NCBI GenBank assembly: GCA_000775715.1
Contig: JRWQ01000001.1
Location: forward strand, 248,001 to 312,000
Direction of reading: 5' to 3'
Length of the DNA: 64,000 nucleotides
Source: Vibrio tubiashii
GTDB lineage: Bacteria; Pseudomonadota; Gammaproteobacteria; Enterobacterales; Vibrionaceae
This document shows positions 1-8,223 of this stretch, piece by piece. A program made the position numbers and the translations under genes. A model generated the notes under the pieces. That model worked only from the letters and a program-made list of their open reading frames with translations. It was not told the origin of the DNA and ran no database searches. How positions within the stretch are numbered: position 1 is the stretch's first letter; every line of letters begins with the position of its first letter.

Positions 1-121
1 ATTTGGCATCTCCCAAGAGTATCAAAACTGCATGAAATTCATAGCTTTTCAACGCTGAAAACAGACAAACCCCAAGGATTCAGATAATATCAAACACAAG
101 CTAATCAAATTTGACCAAAAG

Positions 122-1000
122 ATGAACTTATCTCAGATCGAAGCTTTTTGTACTGTTGCTGATACAGGTTCTGTTTCAGAGGCTGCGCGCCAACTTGAGT
201 GCAATCGCACTAAATTGAGTATGGCAATCAAAGCATTAGAGAAAGATCTTGATGTAGAGTTATTCATCCGCAGTGGCAACAATGTCACCCTCTCTGAAGC
301 GGGCAAAGCCATTTATAAAGATTGCCAAAACCTATTGGTTACTGCATCACGCATTAGACAGACCTGTGCCCAGGTTTCTGGCGAGTTCAACGCTGAGGTA
401 TGGATAGCACGCGATGACTCGCTGCCCGATGAGCTATGGCATGACCTGGCTCACCGACTCAACAACCATTTTCCTGCGACGACGTTCAATATTGTTCTCG
501 CATCCAGTGGGGATTTAGCCAATCTCGTTGCGACCTCGCAGGTCGATTTTGCTTTTGGCGTCGACTATGAACGAACAGACGATCCGCTTGTGACATTTCA
601 ACCGCTCGGAAAAATTCGTTTAATGTCAGTATGTCGTAGCACTAACCCTTTAGCTCGCCTGCGCCGTGTCTCTGACGACGAACTGAGAAATGCCATGCAA
701 GCTGTCATGGTGTACCTCAATGAGAAAGACAATCCCGAGTTGCAGCCATTCTCTCTGCGCTACATTGGTTTTTCGAGCTTTGAATACATGCTCAATACCA
801 TCATGGAAGAAGATGCATGGGGCGTGCTACCCGAGCCTCTGATCCGCCACTTACTCAGAAAACAAGAACTTGCAGTGATCAAACATACCTACGGTCTAAC
901 TCAAGAAGATTACTGTATGTTTACCGCAGCAGGGATGGCCGAACATCCCGGTATGTCATGGCTTGCAGACAAGCTCAATGAGTACTTGTTTGATTTTTAA
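122..1000 (+). CDS. LysR-family transcriptional regulator
   Basis: The 292-residue protein has the LysR layout. A winged helix-turn-helix occupies about residues 3-60 (IEAFCTVADTGSVSEAARQL followed by a second helix ending in ELF), and the rest fits an effector-binding domain. Length is normal for the family. The ATG follows a purine-rich but weak ribosome-binding site. LysR proteins are cytoplasmic DNA-binding regulators that often control a divergent neighbour, but the upstream neighbour lies outside the window and the next gene is codirectional, so the target is unknown. The family call is secure; effector and regulon cannot be read from the sequence. Confidence 0.9.
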   Translation: MNLSQIEAFCTVADTGSVSEAARQLECNRTKLSMAIKALEKDLDVELFIRSGNNVTLSEAGKAIYKDCQNLLVTASRIRQTCAQVSGEFNAEVWIARDDSLPDELWHDLAHRLNNHFPATTFNIVLASSGDLANLVATSQVDFAFGVDYERTDDPLVTFQPLGKIRLMSVCRSTNPLARLRRVSDDELRNAMQAVMVYLNEKDNPELQPFSLRYIGFSSFEYMLNTIMEEDAWGVLPEPLIRHLLRKQELAVIKHTYGLTQEDYCMFTAAGMAEHPGMSWLADKLNEYLFDF

Positions 1001-1178
1001 TCAAACAGACATCAGTCAGCGTCAAAATTAATGACGGTAGAAATATTCGCTAACCAATTGAATAAGCTACATATTTACCAAAGCCCATTCTAACAAGTAC
1101 ACATAATACCCAGATAGTGTTTGTGAAATGCCTCCATTTTGAGAACACTGTAAGTATTGATTTTCAAGAGATTTAATT

Positions 1179-2072
1179 ATGTGTGCGACAACAAGCTTGA
1201 ATGAGAAGCGAGTGTTAACCTTCTCTGCCCTGCTCGCCCTCGGGTTTGCTGGTATGGGGTTGATTCTTGGCTTGCTTGTAGGTTCACTGGTGATCGTGTT
1301 TGATGGGGTTTATTCATTAGTCAGCCTGCTGTTAACTTTATTGTCACTGGCTGTATCACGCTTTATCGCCCTTCCTTCAAAGCGTCATTTCCCTCTCGGC
1401 AAAGCGATCTTAGAACCTGTCGTGATCGCAGTAAAGGGGAGTGTCATTCTCGCGATTGTCAGTTTCTCACTCTACTCAGCTGTCGTTGCTATGTTTAACG
1501 GCGGACGTGAAGTCGATGCCAGCATCGCTACTGCCTTTGGTGTGATTAACGTATTGGGCTGTGGCTATGCTTGGTGGCATATCGCCAATAAGTCGAAGCG
1601 CTACTCTTCTGGTCTTATTGAAGCGGAGAGCAAGCAGTGGCAGATGGACACACTACTAAGTGTTGCGGTTACTGTAGGTTTTGTATCGGCCTGGTTAGTC
1701 TCTCTTTCTCCGCTGAGTGAATACGCGGTTTACGCGGACCCAACAATGATGATTCTAATGTCGTTCTACTTCATTAAAGTACCTTTAGACATGTTACTCG
1801 GTGCACTGCGTGAACTATTAACAATGAAACCAGACGCAGCTATTTGTAGCGCAGTGAGCAAAGAAGTTTCTGCACTCGACAAGCAAGTATCACAGCAATT
1901 GAAAGTAGCAGCGGTGACTAAAGTAGGCCGTGAGTTACGCGTGAACCTTGATGTTCATTCAAAGGGAAAACAGCTCGAAGTTGCTGAGTTAGATAAAACT
2001 CGTCGCGTGTTACATGACAAGCTATCTAAACTATCACTCGACTTAAATCTAACGATGAATATTGCGAGTTAA
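1179..2072 (+). CDS. Cation diffusion facilitator (CDF)-type transporter
   Basis: A 297-residue membrane protein with about six hydrophobic helices in residues 14-210 and a soluble C-terminal domain of about 85 residues, the CDF architecture. The helix-2 region carries FDGVYSLVS and helix 5 carries MDTLLSV, in the positions of the usual metal-binding Asp/His motifs but without the classic HxxxD spacing. CDF proteins export divalent metals (Zn, Fe, Co, Mn) from the cytoplasm in exchange for protons. Ion specificity cannot be assigned. The ATG follows AAGAGA at good spacing. Its stop overlaps the convergent gene at 2069-2422 by 4 bases. Confidence 0.82.
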   Translation: MCATTSLNEKRVLTFSALLALGFAGMGLILGLLVGSLVIVFDGVYSLVSLLLTLLSLAVSRFIALPSKRHFPLGKAILEPVVIAVKGSVILAIVSFSLYSAVVAMFNGGREVDASIATAFGVINVLGCGYAWWHIANKSKRYSSGLIEAESKQWQMDTLLSVAVTVGFVSAWLVSLSPLSEYAVYADPTMMILMSFYFIKVPLDMLLGALRELLTMKPDAAICSAVSKEVSALDKQVSQQLKVAAVTKVGRELRVNLDVHSKGKQLEVAELDKTRRVLHDKLSKLSLDLNLTMNIAS

Positions 2073-2422
2073 GCAATAAATTGCAAGTAAAGGCAAACCA
2101 TCAATGCAGGTAGCCCAGCAATAAAGAGTACGAAGCCGTCTTGATAATTTTTCCGGTAGTTATCACGCTCGTCTTGCTCAAAATCATGGCCTTTGACCAT
2201 CTTGTACACACTGTCTGTTTTGGCGTTGTCGTATCGCGTTACCTTGCTATGCATTCCGCCTTCCCACATCAGCTTGGCAAACACCCAAATGACGATCACA
2301 ACAAAGAACAGAAAGTCTATCAATCGAGTGGTTTTAAAAAACTCGACATACTGAGAGAGTAAGTAAACGATAATTGCAGCAATGAGGTTTATTACGACAA
2401 CTTTTTTCAATAGCTGAACCAC
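2069..2422 (-). CDS. Small inner-membrane protein, function unknown
   Basis: A 117-residue protein with three clear hydrophobic segments: residues about 7-23 (VVVINLIAAIIVYLLSQ), 34-52 (IDFLFFVVIVIWVFAKLMW) and 96-115 (LFIAGLPALMVCLYL). A charged loop of about 40 residues separates the last two. I do not recognise the family with confidence. It overlaps the 3' end of the CDF transporter gene tail to tail by 4 bases, and the divergent-frame reading of the same stretch is a shadow. It is most likely an integral inner-membrane protein; no catalytic motif is visible. Confidence 0.6.
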   Translation of the reverse strand: MVQLLKKVVVINLIAAIIVYLLSQYVEFFKTTRLIDFLFFVVIVIWVFAKLMWEGGMHSKVTRYDNAKTDSVYKMVKGHDFEQDERDNYRKNYQDGFVLFIAGLPALMVCLYLQFIA

Positions 2423-2461
2423 AAACTATCCTTTATCAACAACTTAATGACGCACTCTATA

Positions 2462-2923
2462 CTAACCAAGTTGTATATATAATCTCAACATATCTTTATG
2501 CTGAATACCTGTTTCGAAGATAGGCTCTGGGTAATTGTCTAAGAAATGATCTTTAATGACACCATCGACTCTAAAGCCGAGCCTGTGATAAAAGGTCAAC
2601 TGATACCCAAACGTACCAGTTCCAAGCTCTACTCGATCTATCTGCTTGCGGTTAAGATCATCAAGGACATATCTCAACAATGAAGAGCCAACGCCCTGCT
2701 GCTGATAGTTTGGGTCAACAGCGACATTGTAGATCTCAGCGCTGCTGCCACTTGTCGGCTTAACCACACAAACAGCCACTAACTGCTCTCCAATTTGGGC
2801 ACTGTAGCCCCAACCACCATTGAGATAGCTTGCTATGCTCTCCTCTGAAGGGTCAGCCTCGAGGAGCAAAGTCATTGGTAGCACCGTAGAAGGTACTTGC
2901 TGACACCAAATCTCACCACTCAT
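2462..2923 (-). CDS. GNAT-family N-acetyltransferase
   Basis: A 153-residue protein with the GNAT fold signature. The acetyl-CoA loop reads YQQQGVGSSLLRYVL (Q/RxxGxG/A) at about residues 73-87, preceded by the beta strand IYNVAVDP. A later FYHRLGFR segment is the usual strand-5/helix-4 region. GNAT enzymes transfer acetyl from acetyl-CoA to an amine; the substrate here is unknown. The start ATG overlaps the stop of the upstream methyltransferase by 4 bases, so the two are very probably translationally coupled. Confidence 0.85.
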   Translation of the reverse strand: MSGEIWCQQVPSTVLPMTLLLEADPSEESIASYLNGGWGYSAQIGEQLVAVCVVKPTSGSSAEIYNVAVDPNYQQQGVGSSLLRYVLDDLNRKQIDRVELGTGTFGYQLTFYHRLGFRVDGVIKDHFLDNYPEPIFETGIQHKDMLRLYIQLG

Positions 2924-3519
2924 AGTTTTTCCACAATCAAATATGTGTGTAGTTCAGGATACTGGTCAAACTCTAGGTGACGAATCATACAGCCTTGCTC
3001 AATTAACAGCTGCACAAACCCATTCGTTCCCAAAGAGGAGTAATAGACTTCAGGCCCCATAAAGCTGTTGGTATGGCTACCTTCTTCAGTAGTACCTCCA
3101 AAAGAGAATATCAAGACCCCCTCTCTGTTCAGGCTCTGAACAAGCTTAGTGATTACGTTGCGCTGCTCACTCAACGGGATGTGCCAGATGCTATCCCACG
3201 CGGTGATAAAGTCATAACTTTCAGTCAGCAAATATTGACAAATGTCCGCATGAACAAAGTCAACGTCAGGGTGTCTGCTTCTTGCCAGCGATATCTTCTT
3301 TGCGGATACATCCAATCCACGAGGGCTGAACCCTTCTGCGAGCAACAGGTCAACAAAGCGTCCAGTACAACCGCAGCCAACATCAAGCGCTTTGCCTCTC
3401 CCTTTAGTAAATGATATTGCACGACGATGTTGCTCAATACCATTCTCTAAGTTGAAATCTTCTTGCTGCCAAATATGAGTAATTTGGTCGTATGCCTTAC
3501 CGATATCTTCTGGCTTCAT
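2920..3519 (-). CDS. Class I SAM-dependent methyltransferase
   Basis: A 199-residue protein with the Rossmann-fold SAM-binding motif I (ALDVGCGCTGRFVDLLL), an acidic end of strand 2 (GLDVS) and motif III-like DFITAWDSIWHI. The frame is open to a TTG at 3534, but the ATG at 3519 follows GAGAG at about 8 nt and gives a normal N-terminus, so I place the start there. The gene overlaps the GNAT gene by 4 bases. Methyl acceptor unknown; the coupling suggests the two enzymes modify the same or related substrates, which is inference. Confidence 0.8.
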   Translation of the reverse strand: MKPEDIGKAYDQITHIWQQEDFNLENGIEQHRRAISFTKGRGKALDVGCGCTGRFVDLLLAEGFSPRGLDVSAKKISLARSRHPDVDFVHADICQYLLTESYDFITAWDSIWHIPLSEQRNVITKLVQSLNREGVLIFSFGGTTEEGSHTNSFMGPEVYYSSLGTNGFVQLLIEQGCMIRHLEFDQYPELHTYLIVEKL

Positions 3520-3566
3520 AAGTCTAACTCTCAAACAGTAGCTAAGTCAGCAATATCGACTCAGCG

Positions 3567-4136
3567 TTACAACCCGATACCCAATATGGATTGACGTCCA
3601 TAGACAGTAACAACGTCACCATCCTTCAACGTATCGTGCGTGGTACGTAGCACATTGCAGACCCGCTGAGGTAGTATTAATGGACTTTTGACCGTTATTG
3701 CACCTCGGCAACGTGCAGGCGTAAAATCATAGCTATTACTCGGCTTATAGGCAACGAGCTCCATTCTCCCTTTATCTTCTGCAATCACAAAATGGATGAC
3801 GGAAGGTAAACCGTAAATAAGGCTGAAATAGAGCATAAAAAAGACGGCAATTGGGGGGACGAAAATCTCTTGTAAGGTAAAGCGTGTTGTAACTACAGCG
3901 TGTTTGTTTTTTCGTTGAACTCGGCGTTTTTTTCTAACCTTTGTACGCCTAATCTCTACGTATACAGGAATCACACAGACAGTGACACCTATACACACGA
4001 CAATCTGAGCATAATACGCGTAAGAAGGGGCTGGGATAAAATCAATCAAAAGTCCGATAAAGGTGAATATGGTCAATGTCATCATCAACCGTATGTTCCA
4101 CTTCTCCACATTTGAGACTCCACTCTTTCGCTTCAT
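3567..4136 (-). CDS. Membrane protein with basic loop, unknown function
   Basis: A 189-residue protein. Hydrophobic segments lie at about residues 18-33, 41-58 and 92-112. The loop after the second is very basic (EIRRTKVRKKRRVQRKNK), consistent with a cytoplasmic face by the positive-inside rule. The last 70 residues are soluble. I do not recognise a family. It starts 14 nt downstream of the stop of the secreted-protein gene at 4151-4588, so the two likely share an mRNA. Confidence 0.55.
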   Translation of the reverse strand: MKRKSGVSNVEKWNIRLMMTLTIFTFIGLLIDFIPAPSYAYYAQIVVCIGVTVCVIPVYVEIRRTKVRKKRRVQRKNKHAVVTTRFTLQEIFVPPIAVFFMLYFSLIYGLPSVIHFVIAEDKGRMELVAYKPSNSYDFTPARCRGAITVKSPLILPQRVCNVLRTTHDTLKDGDVVTVYGRQSILGIGL

Positions 4137-4150
4137 AGCACTTCATCGCC

Positions 4151-4588
4151 TTACTTGTTTGTATCAAGCAAATTTTGGTTGGCAAGCGTACTAATGTCAT
4201 TGGTTAGCCTTGCGTCAAATGAAACGCCCAACATCAGCCATGTGCCATTGACTCTGTATAGCTGTAATTCAAAGCGCAGCGGTTGACGCTCATAACCTAC
4301 CAAATAGATAAGATGTGCATAGTTAGCACCGACCTTAGTTTCAGAGATAAGCTCATGAAACTGATATTGACCCACTAAGCCATCGAGACTTTCTAACTGA
4401 CTCTTTAAATTAAGAACTTGATCTGAGTTCTTAGCCATCCATTTGTTGGTATCGTAAAGATAGTCAATAGCTTGGGAGTGCGCACCAGTAGAGATTTTAC
4501 TGAAAAATGTCTGGGGAATTTCTCCATAGTCAGACGCTTGAGCAAAACCAGATAACAATAACAAAACCACCAAGGAGACTATTCTCAT
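4151..4588 (-). CDS. Small secreted protein, unknown function
   Basis: A 145-residue protein with a typical signal peptide (MRIVSLVVLLLLSGFAQA, cleavage probably after AQA). The mature part of about 127 residues mixes amphipathic helices with beta strands (FELQLYRVNGTWLMLGVSFD), a pattern seen in NTF2-like periplasmic proteins, but I cannot assign it firmly. It is followed 14 nt later by the membrane-protein gene at 3567-4136. Probably periplasmic. Confidence 0.6.
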   Translation of the reverse strand: MRIVSLVVLLLLSGFAQASDYGEIPQTFFSKISTGAHSQAIDYLYDTNKWMAKNSDQVLNLKSQLESLDGLVGQYQFHELISETKVGANYAHLIYLVGYERQPLRFELQLYRVNGTWLMLGVSFDARLTNDISTLANQNLLDTNK

Positions 4589-4782
4589 TAATTCGATTCC
4601 TTTTCTTTTCTCGTCGAGAGGAGTTTGAAATGAGACGCGATACTATCACGGTAGAGATATTGGCAAATATTGACGCGGGCAAAAGATGCGTCGCTGTTAA
4701 CATAAATACCATCAATAAGTTAAATGAAGGCGGGAGATTTGATGTAGCAGAAAATGAATGAACGACACTAGTTTTTAGGTAC

Positions 4783-4809
4783 AAAAAAGGAGAGCCTAAG
4801 CTCCCCTTT
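4783..4809 (-). terminator. Terminator after rplT
   Basis: Read on the minus strand, a 10-bp stem (positions 4800-4809 with 4786-4795, one G.U pair) and a 4-nt loop is followed by a run of six T. It lies about 25 nt downstream of the rplT stop and should end the thrS-infC-rpmI-rplT transcript. Confidence 0.85.
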
Positions 4810-4833
4810 TCTTAATCCTAAAAACTAACTCTA

Positions 4834-5187
4834 TTAAAGAGCAGCTTTCGCTTTTTCAACTAGAACTGCGAATGCAGCTTTGTCGAATACCGCGATGTCA
4901 GCAAGGATCTTACGGTCGATCTCGATAGATGCTTTCTTAAGACCGTTGATGAAACGGCTGTAAGATAGACCATTTTGACGAGATGCCGCGTTGATACGTG
5001 CAATCCACAGTTGACGGAATTGACGTTTCTTGTTGCGACGGTCACGGTAAGCGTATTGACCAGCTTTAGTAACTGCTTGGAAAGCTACGCGGTAAACACG
5101 TGAACGTGCACCGTAGTAACCTTTAGCTTGTTTTAGAACTTTCTTATGACGTGCACGAGCTTGTACACCACGTTTTACGCGAGGCAT
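4834..5187 (-). CDS. rplT: 50S ribosomal protein L20
   Basis: A 117-residue, strongly basic protein beginning [20 protein letters not shown], the L20 N-terminal extension that threads through 23S rRNA and helps early 50S assembly. Full length for the family. It lies 40 nt downstream of rpmI and is followed by a strong terminator. In E. coli L20 also represses translation of rpmI and rplT by binding the mRNA near the infC-rpmI junction; whether this holds here is inference from the family. Confidence 0.98.
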   Translation of the reverse strand: MPRVKRGVQARARHKKVLKQAKGYYGARSRVYRVAFQAVTKAGQYAYRDRRNKKRQFRQLWIARINAASRQNGLSYSRFINGLKKASIEIDRKILADIAVFDKAAFAVLVEKAKAAL

Positions 5188-5227
5188 TATGCTTCTCCTA
5201 AACTAAACGATTAAAAACTAAAAAGAA

Positions 5228-5422
5228 TTATGCGTATGGCATCATACGAGCAACTGCTGCTACTTCAACTTTAGGAAGTAGTGCATTTGGACGTAGCTGA
5301 CGCTTGTTCTTAGTAGTACGCTTAGTCAGGATGTGACGTTTTGTAGCGTGCTTGTACTTAATACCACCAGCAGTTTTCTTAAAACGCTTAGCAGCACCTT
5401 TGTTGGTTTTCATCTTAGGCAT
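5228..5422 (-). CDS. rpmI: 50S ribosomal protein L35
   Basis: A 64-residue basic protein, [20 protein letters not shown] at the N-terminus, typical bacterial L35. It is between infC and rplT as in most bacteria. The upstream gap to infC (about 105 nt) contains a terminator-like hairpin, so its expression may be partly uncoupled from infC. Confidence 0.97.
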   Translation of the reverse strand: MPKMKTNKGAAKRFKKTAGGIKYKHATKRHILTKRTTKNKRQLRPNALLPKVEVAAVARMMPYA

Positions 5423-5473
5423 GATGAATAACTCCGCATTGTTGAGTTGTTTATAACAATAGTAATTAGGGCG

Positions 5474-5504
5474 AATAAAACCCCGCCGCTTTGCAACGGC
5501 GAGG
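5474..5504 (-). terminator. Terminator-like hairpin between infC and rpmI
   Basis: On the minus-strand RNA an 8-bp GC-rich stem (5497-5504 with 5481-5488, including one U.G pair) with an 8-nt loop is followed by UUUUA. It lies about 25 nt after the infC stop and 52 nt before the rpmI start. It looks like an intrinsic terminator or attenuator, and it lies where the L20 operator is found in E. coli. Confidence 0.6.
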
Positions 5505-5528
5505 TTTAATTACTTGCAAAGCCGTTAA

Positions 5529-6080
5529 TTACTTCTTTTTAGGGGCAAGAACCATGATCATCTGACGACCTTCAATACGACTTGGGAAAGACTCAACGAC
5601 CGCTAGATCGACAGTGTCTTCTTTCAAGCGTTTTAGAACGTCAACACCGATGTCTTGGTGCGCCATTTCTCGGCCACGGAAGCGAATTGTTACCTTCACT
5701 TTGTTGCCTTCTTCAAGGAAACGCGTCAGGTTGCGTAGTTTTACCTGATAGTCTCCAATATCAGTTCCAGGACGGAATTTTACTTCCTTAATCTGAACCT
5801 GTTTTTGCTTCTTCTTCTGCTCTTTAGCAGCCTTGCTCTTCTCAAAGAGGAATTTACCGTAGTCCATTACACGACATACAGGTGGCTCAGCGTTTGGACT
5901 GATTTCTACTAGATCCATACCCGCTTCTTCAGCTGCTGCTACTGCTTCTTGAATAGAAACAACACCAACTGATTCACCGTCTGCGCCTGTTAAACGAACT
6001 TCACGAACGCCACGAATTTCACCGTTTAAACGATGAGCATTTTGTTTGGCCGGTTGTTGGCCGCGTCTTCCGCCTTTAAT
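5529..6080 (-). CDS. infC: Translation initiation factor IF-3, AUU start
   Basis: IF-3 binds the 30S subunit, blocks premature 50S joining and monitors the start codon. The C-terminal 129 residues start at an internal Met ([20 protein letters not shown]). In-frame reading upstream gives 54 more residues matching the IF-3 N-domain ([20 protein letters not shown]), ending at an ATT at 6078-6080. No ATG or GTG is present at the expected place; the ATT is preceded by GGAGG inside the thrS 3' end and lies 3 nt after the thrS stop. This gives 183 residues, the normal size. AUU is the known start of E. coli infC and is the basis of its autoregulation. Confidence 0.95.
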   Translation of the reverse strand: MKGGRRGQQPAKQNAHRLNGEIRGVREVRLTGADGESVGVVSIQEAVAAAEEAGMDLVEISPNAEPPVCRVMDYGKFLFEKSKAAKEQKKKQKQVQIKEVKFRPGTDIGDYQVKLRNLTRFLEEGNKVKVTIRFRGREMAHQDIGVDVLKRLKEDTVDLAVVESFPSRIEGRQMIMVLAPKKK

Positions 6081-6083
6081 AGC

Positions 6084-8012
6084 TTATTCCTCCAGATTGA
6101 GCTTACGGCTTGAGATCTCGTCTTGGATGTATGAAATAAAGTCATCCACTTTAAACTTACCGAGATCTTTACCTTTGCGAGTACGTACTGCGATTTCACC
6201 GGCTTCCATTTCTTGGTCACCACAAACCAGCATATACGGAACACGCTTCAAAGTATGTTCGCGGATTTTAAAGCCAATCTTCTCATTTCTCAAGTCCGCT
6301 TTAGCTCTAATTCCAAATTTTTGTAGTTTTTGTGCCACTTCCTGAACATAATCTGACTGTTTGTCAGTAATATTCATGATTACAGCCTGCTCTGGCGATA
6401 ACCAAGTTGGGAAGAAGCCGTAGTATTCTTCAATCAAAATGCCGATGAATCGCTCTAGTGAGCCTAAGATTGCACGGTGAATCATGACTGGCACTTGGCG
6501 CTCGTTATTTTCATCAACGTAAGTTGCACCTAAACGACCTGGTAGGTTGAAGTCTAGCTGAACCGTACCACACTGCCATGCACGATCTAGACAGTCGTGT
6601 AGAGTGAACTCAATCTTAGGTCCGTAGAATGCACCTTCACCTTCTTGAAGTTCATATTCGATGTTCATCGCTTCAAGAGACTGCTTCAATGCCTCTTCAG
6701 ACTGGTCCCAAATCTCATCAGAACCAACACGCTTTTCAGGGCGAGTCGATAGCTTAACAACGATATTATCGAAACCAAATGTTTGGTACGTATCGTAAAC
6801 CATCTTAATACAGCTGGTCACTTCTTCTTGGATTTGACTCTCTGTACAGAAGATGTGCGCATCATCTTGAGTAAAGCCACGTACACGCATAATGCCGTGT
6901 AGCGCACCTGATGGCTCGTTACGGTGACATGAGCCAAACTCAGCCATACGTAGCGGTAAATCACGGTACGATTTTAGACCTTGGTTAAAGATCTGCACGT
7001 GACCTGGGCAGTTCATTGGCTTGATCGCGTATTCACGGTTTTCTGAAGAGGTTGTGAACATCGCATCAGCGTACTTGTCCCAGTGACCAGAACGTTCCCA
7101 AAGAACGCGGTCCATCATCAACGGACCTTTTACTTCTTGGTAACCATACTCATCAAGCTTAGCGCGAATGAATACTTCTAGATCACGGAAGATCGACCAA
7201 CCATTATGATGCCAGAACACCATACCCGGTGCTTCTTGCTGCATGTGGAACAGGTCTAGCTGCTTACCGATCTTACGGTGGTCACGCTTAGCGGCTTCTT
7301 CTAAGCGAGTTAAGTGCGCCTTAAGCGCTTTTTTGTCGTGGAACGCAGTACCGTAGATACGTTGCAGCATCTTGTTGTCGCTGTTACCACGCCAGTAAGC
7401 ACCCGCTACATTTAGTAGCGTAAAGTGCTGACAGAAACCCATATGTGGTACGTGTGGACCACGACACATATCGATGTATTCTTCATGATGGTAAAGACCT
7501 GGGCGATCATCGCGAGATACGTTTTCGTCTAGGATTTCCATCTTGTATGTTTCACCGCGAGCTTCAAATGCATCGCGTGCTTCCTGCCAGCTGACCTTTT
7601 TCTTGATAACTTGGTACTTAGTTTTCGCTAGCTCTTTCATGCGCTTTTCAATCTTGTCCAGATCTTCTTGCGTTAGAGAGTGCTCTAAGTCGATATCGTA
7701 GTAGAAACCGTTGTCGATCGTTGGACCAATCGCCATTTTCGCTTCAGGGAAAAGCTGCTTGATCGCATGACCAAGAAGGTGAGCACATGAGTGGCGAACG
7801 ATTTCTAGACCATCAACCTCATCTTTAACGGTAATGATTTCAAGGCTTGCATCTTGTTCAATAAGGTCACAAGCGTCGACACGATTACCATCAACACGAC
7901 CTGCGATGGTTGCTTTAGCAAGACCAGGACCGATAGATTGAGCGACTTCAAGAGTAGAAACTGGGTTGTCAAATTGACGCTGACTGCCGTCAGGAAGAGT
8001 AATAATAGGCAT
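6084..8012 (-). CDS. thrS: Threonyl-tRNA synthetase
   Basis: A 642-residue full-length enzyme that charges tRNA-Thr. The N-terminal TGS domain begins [20 protein letters not shown]. The editing domain shows [10 protein letters not shown] (HxxxH, residues about 73-77) and a later CRGPH motif. The class II catalytic core includes [10 protein letters not shown], a Zn-ligand cysteine, and [15 protein letters not shown]; an anticodon-binding domain follows. It is first in the thrS-infC-rpmI-rplT group. The ATG is preceded by AAGGA that lies in the loop of a small hairpin, part of a structured leader. Confidence 0.98.
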   Translation of the reverse strand: MPIITLPDGSQRQFDNPVSTLEVAQSIGPGLAKATIAGRVDGNRVDACDLIEQDASLEIITVKDEVDGLEIVRHSCAHLLGHAIKQLFPEAKMAIGPTIDNGFYYDIDLEHSLTQEDLDKIEKRMKELAKTKYQVIKKKVSWQEARDAFEARGETYKMEILDENVSRDDRPGLYHHEEYIDMCRGPHVPHMGFCQHFTLLNVAGAYWRGNSDNKMLQRIYGTAFHDKKALKAHLTRLEEAAKRDHRKIGKQLDLFHMQQEAPGMVFWHHNGWSIFRDLEVFIRAKLDEYGYQEVKGPLMMDRVLWERSGHWDKYADAMFTTSSENREYAIKPMNCPGHVQIFNQGLKSYRDLPLRMAEFGSCHRNEPSGALHGIMRVRGFTQDDAHIFCTESQIQEEVTSCIKMVYDTYQTFGFDNIVVKLSTRPEKRVGSDEIWDQSEEALKQSLEAMNIEYELQEGEGAFYGPKIEFTLHDCLDRAWQCGTVQLDFNLPGRLGATYVDENNERQVPVMIHRAILGSLERFIGILIEEYYGFFPTWLSPEQAVIMNITDKQSDYVQEVAQKLQKFGIRAKADLRNEKIGFKIREHTLKRVPYMLVCGDQEMEAGEIAVRTRKGKDLGKFKVDDFISYIQDEISSRKLNLEE

Positions 8013-8099
8013 TTAACTGTCCTTTACAGTGGTGTTGCACACCAAGCAACACATGCAATTTAAAACGTGTCTTTCACTTAGAATTCAATGAGTAAAGAC
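8013..8099 (-). promoter_or_regulatory. thrS leader: tRNA-Thr-like translational operator
   Basis: Three elements are visible on the minus-strand RNA. First, ACTGT/ACAGT (8026-8030 with 8016-8020) forms a hairpin whose loop holds the AAGG of the thrS ribosome-binding site. Second, a perfect 7-bp stem GUGUUGC/GCAACAC (8052-8046 with 8038-8032) closes a 7-nt loop UUGGUGU; read as an anticodon loop it has U33 and anticodon GGU, a tRNA-Thr anticodon. Third, an upstream arm GUCUUU-ACU / AGU-g-AAAGAC (8099-8091 with 8078-8069) has a single bulge. This matches the domain order of the E. coli thrS operator, where ThrRS represses its own translation. Confidence 0.8.
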
Positions 8100-8155
8100 G
8101 AGAGTTTTTTCCTTTTCTGCGCAAATACGGATGCACAATTCAGGAACGAACGCGT

Positions 8156-8183
8156 ATTGTAACCCATTAAGGCAAAATAACAA
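8156..8183 (-). promoter_or_regulatory. Candidate sigma-70 promoter of thrS
   Basis: On the minus strand, TTGTTA (8183-8178) and TACAAT (8161-8156) are separated by 16 nt. Transcription would start near 8149, giving a leader of about 135 nt, which includes the whole operator structure. Confidence 0.55.
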
Positions 8184-8223
8184 TCAAAGTCACAAAATCG
8201 GCTAAGAAAAGTTCAATTTTCAC

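Noticed and set aside
4507..4761. 84-codon plus-strand frame opposite the secreted-protein gene, extending into the gap
   Set aside because: It overlaps a signal-peptide gene on the other strand, has no ribosome-binding site and no recognisable domain.
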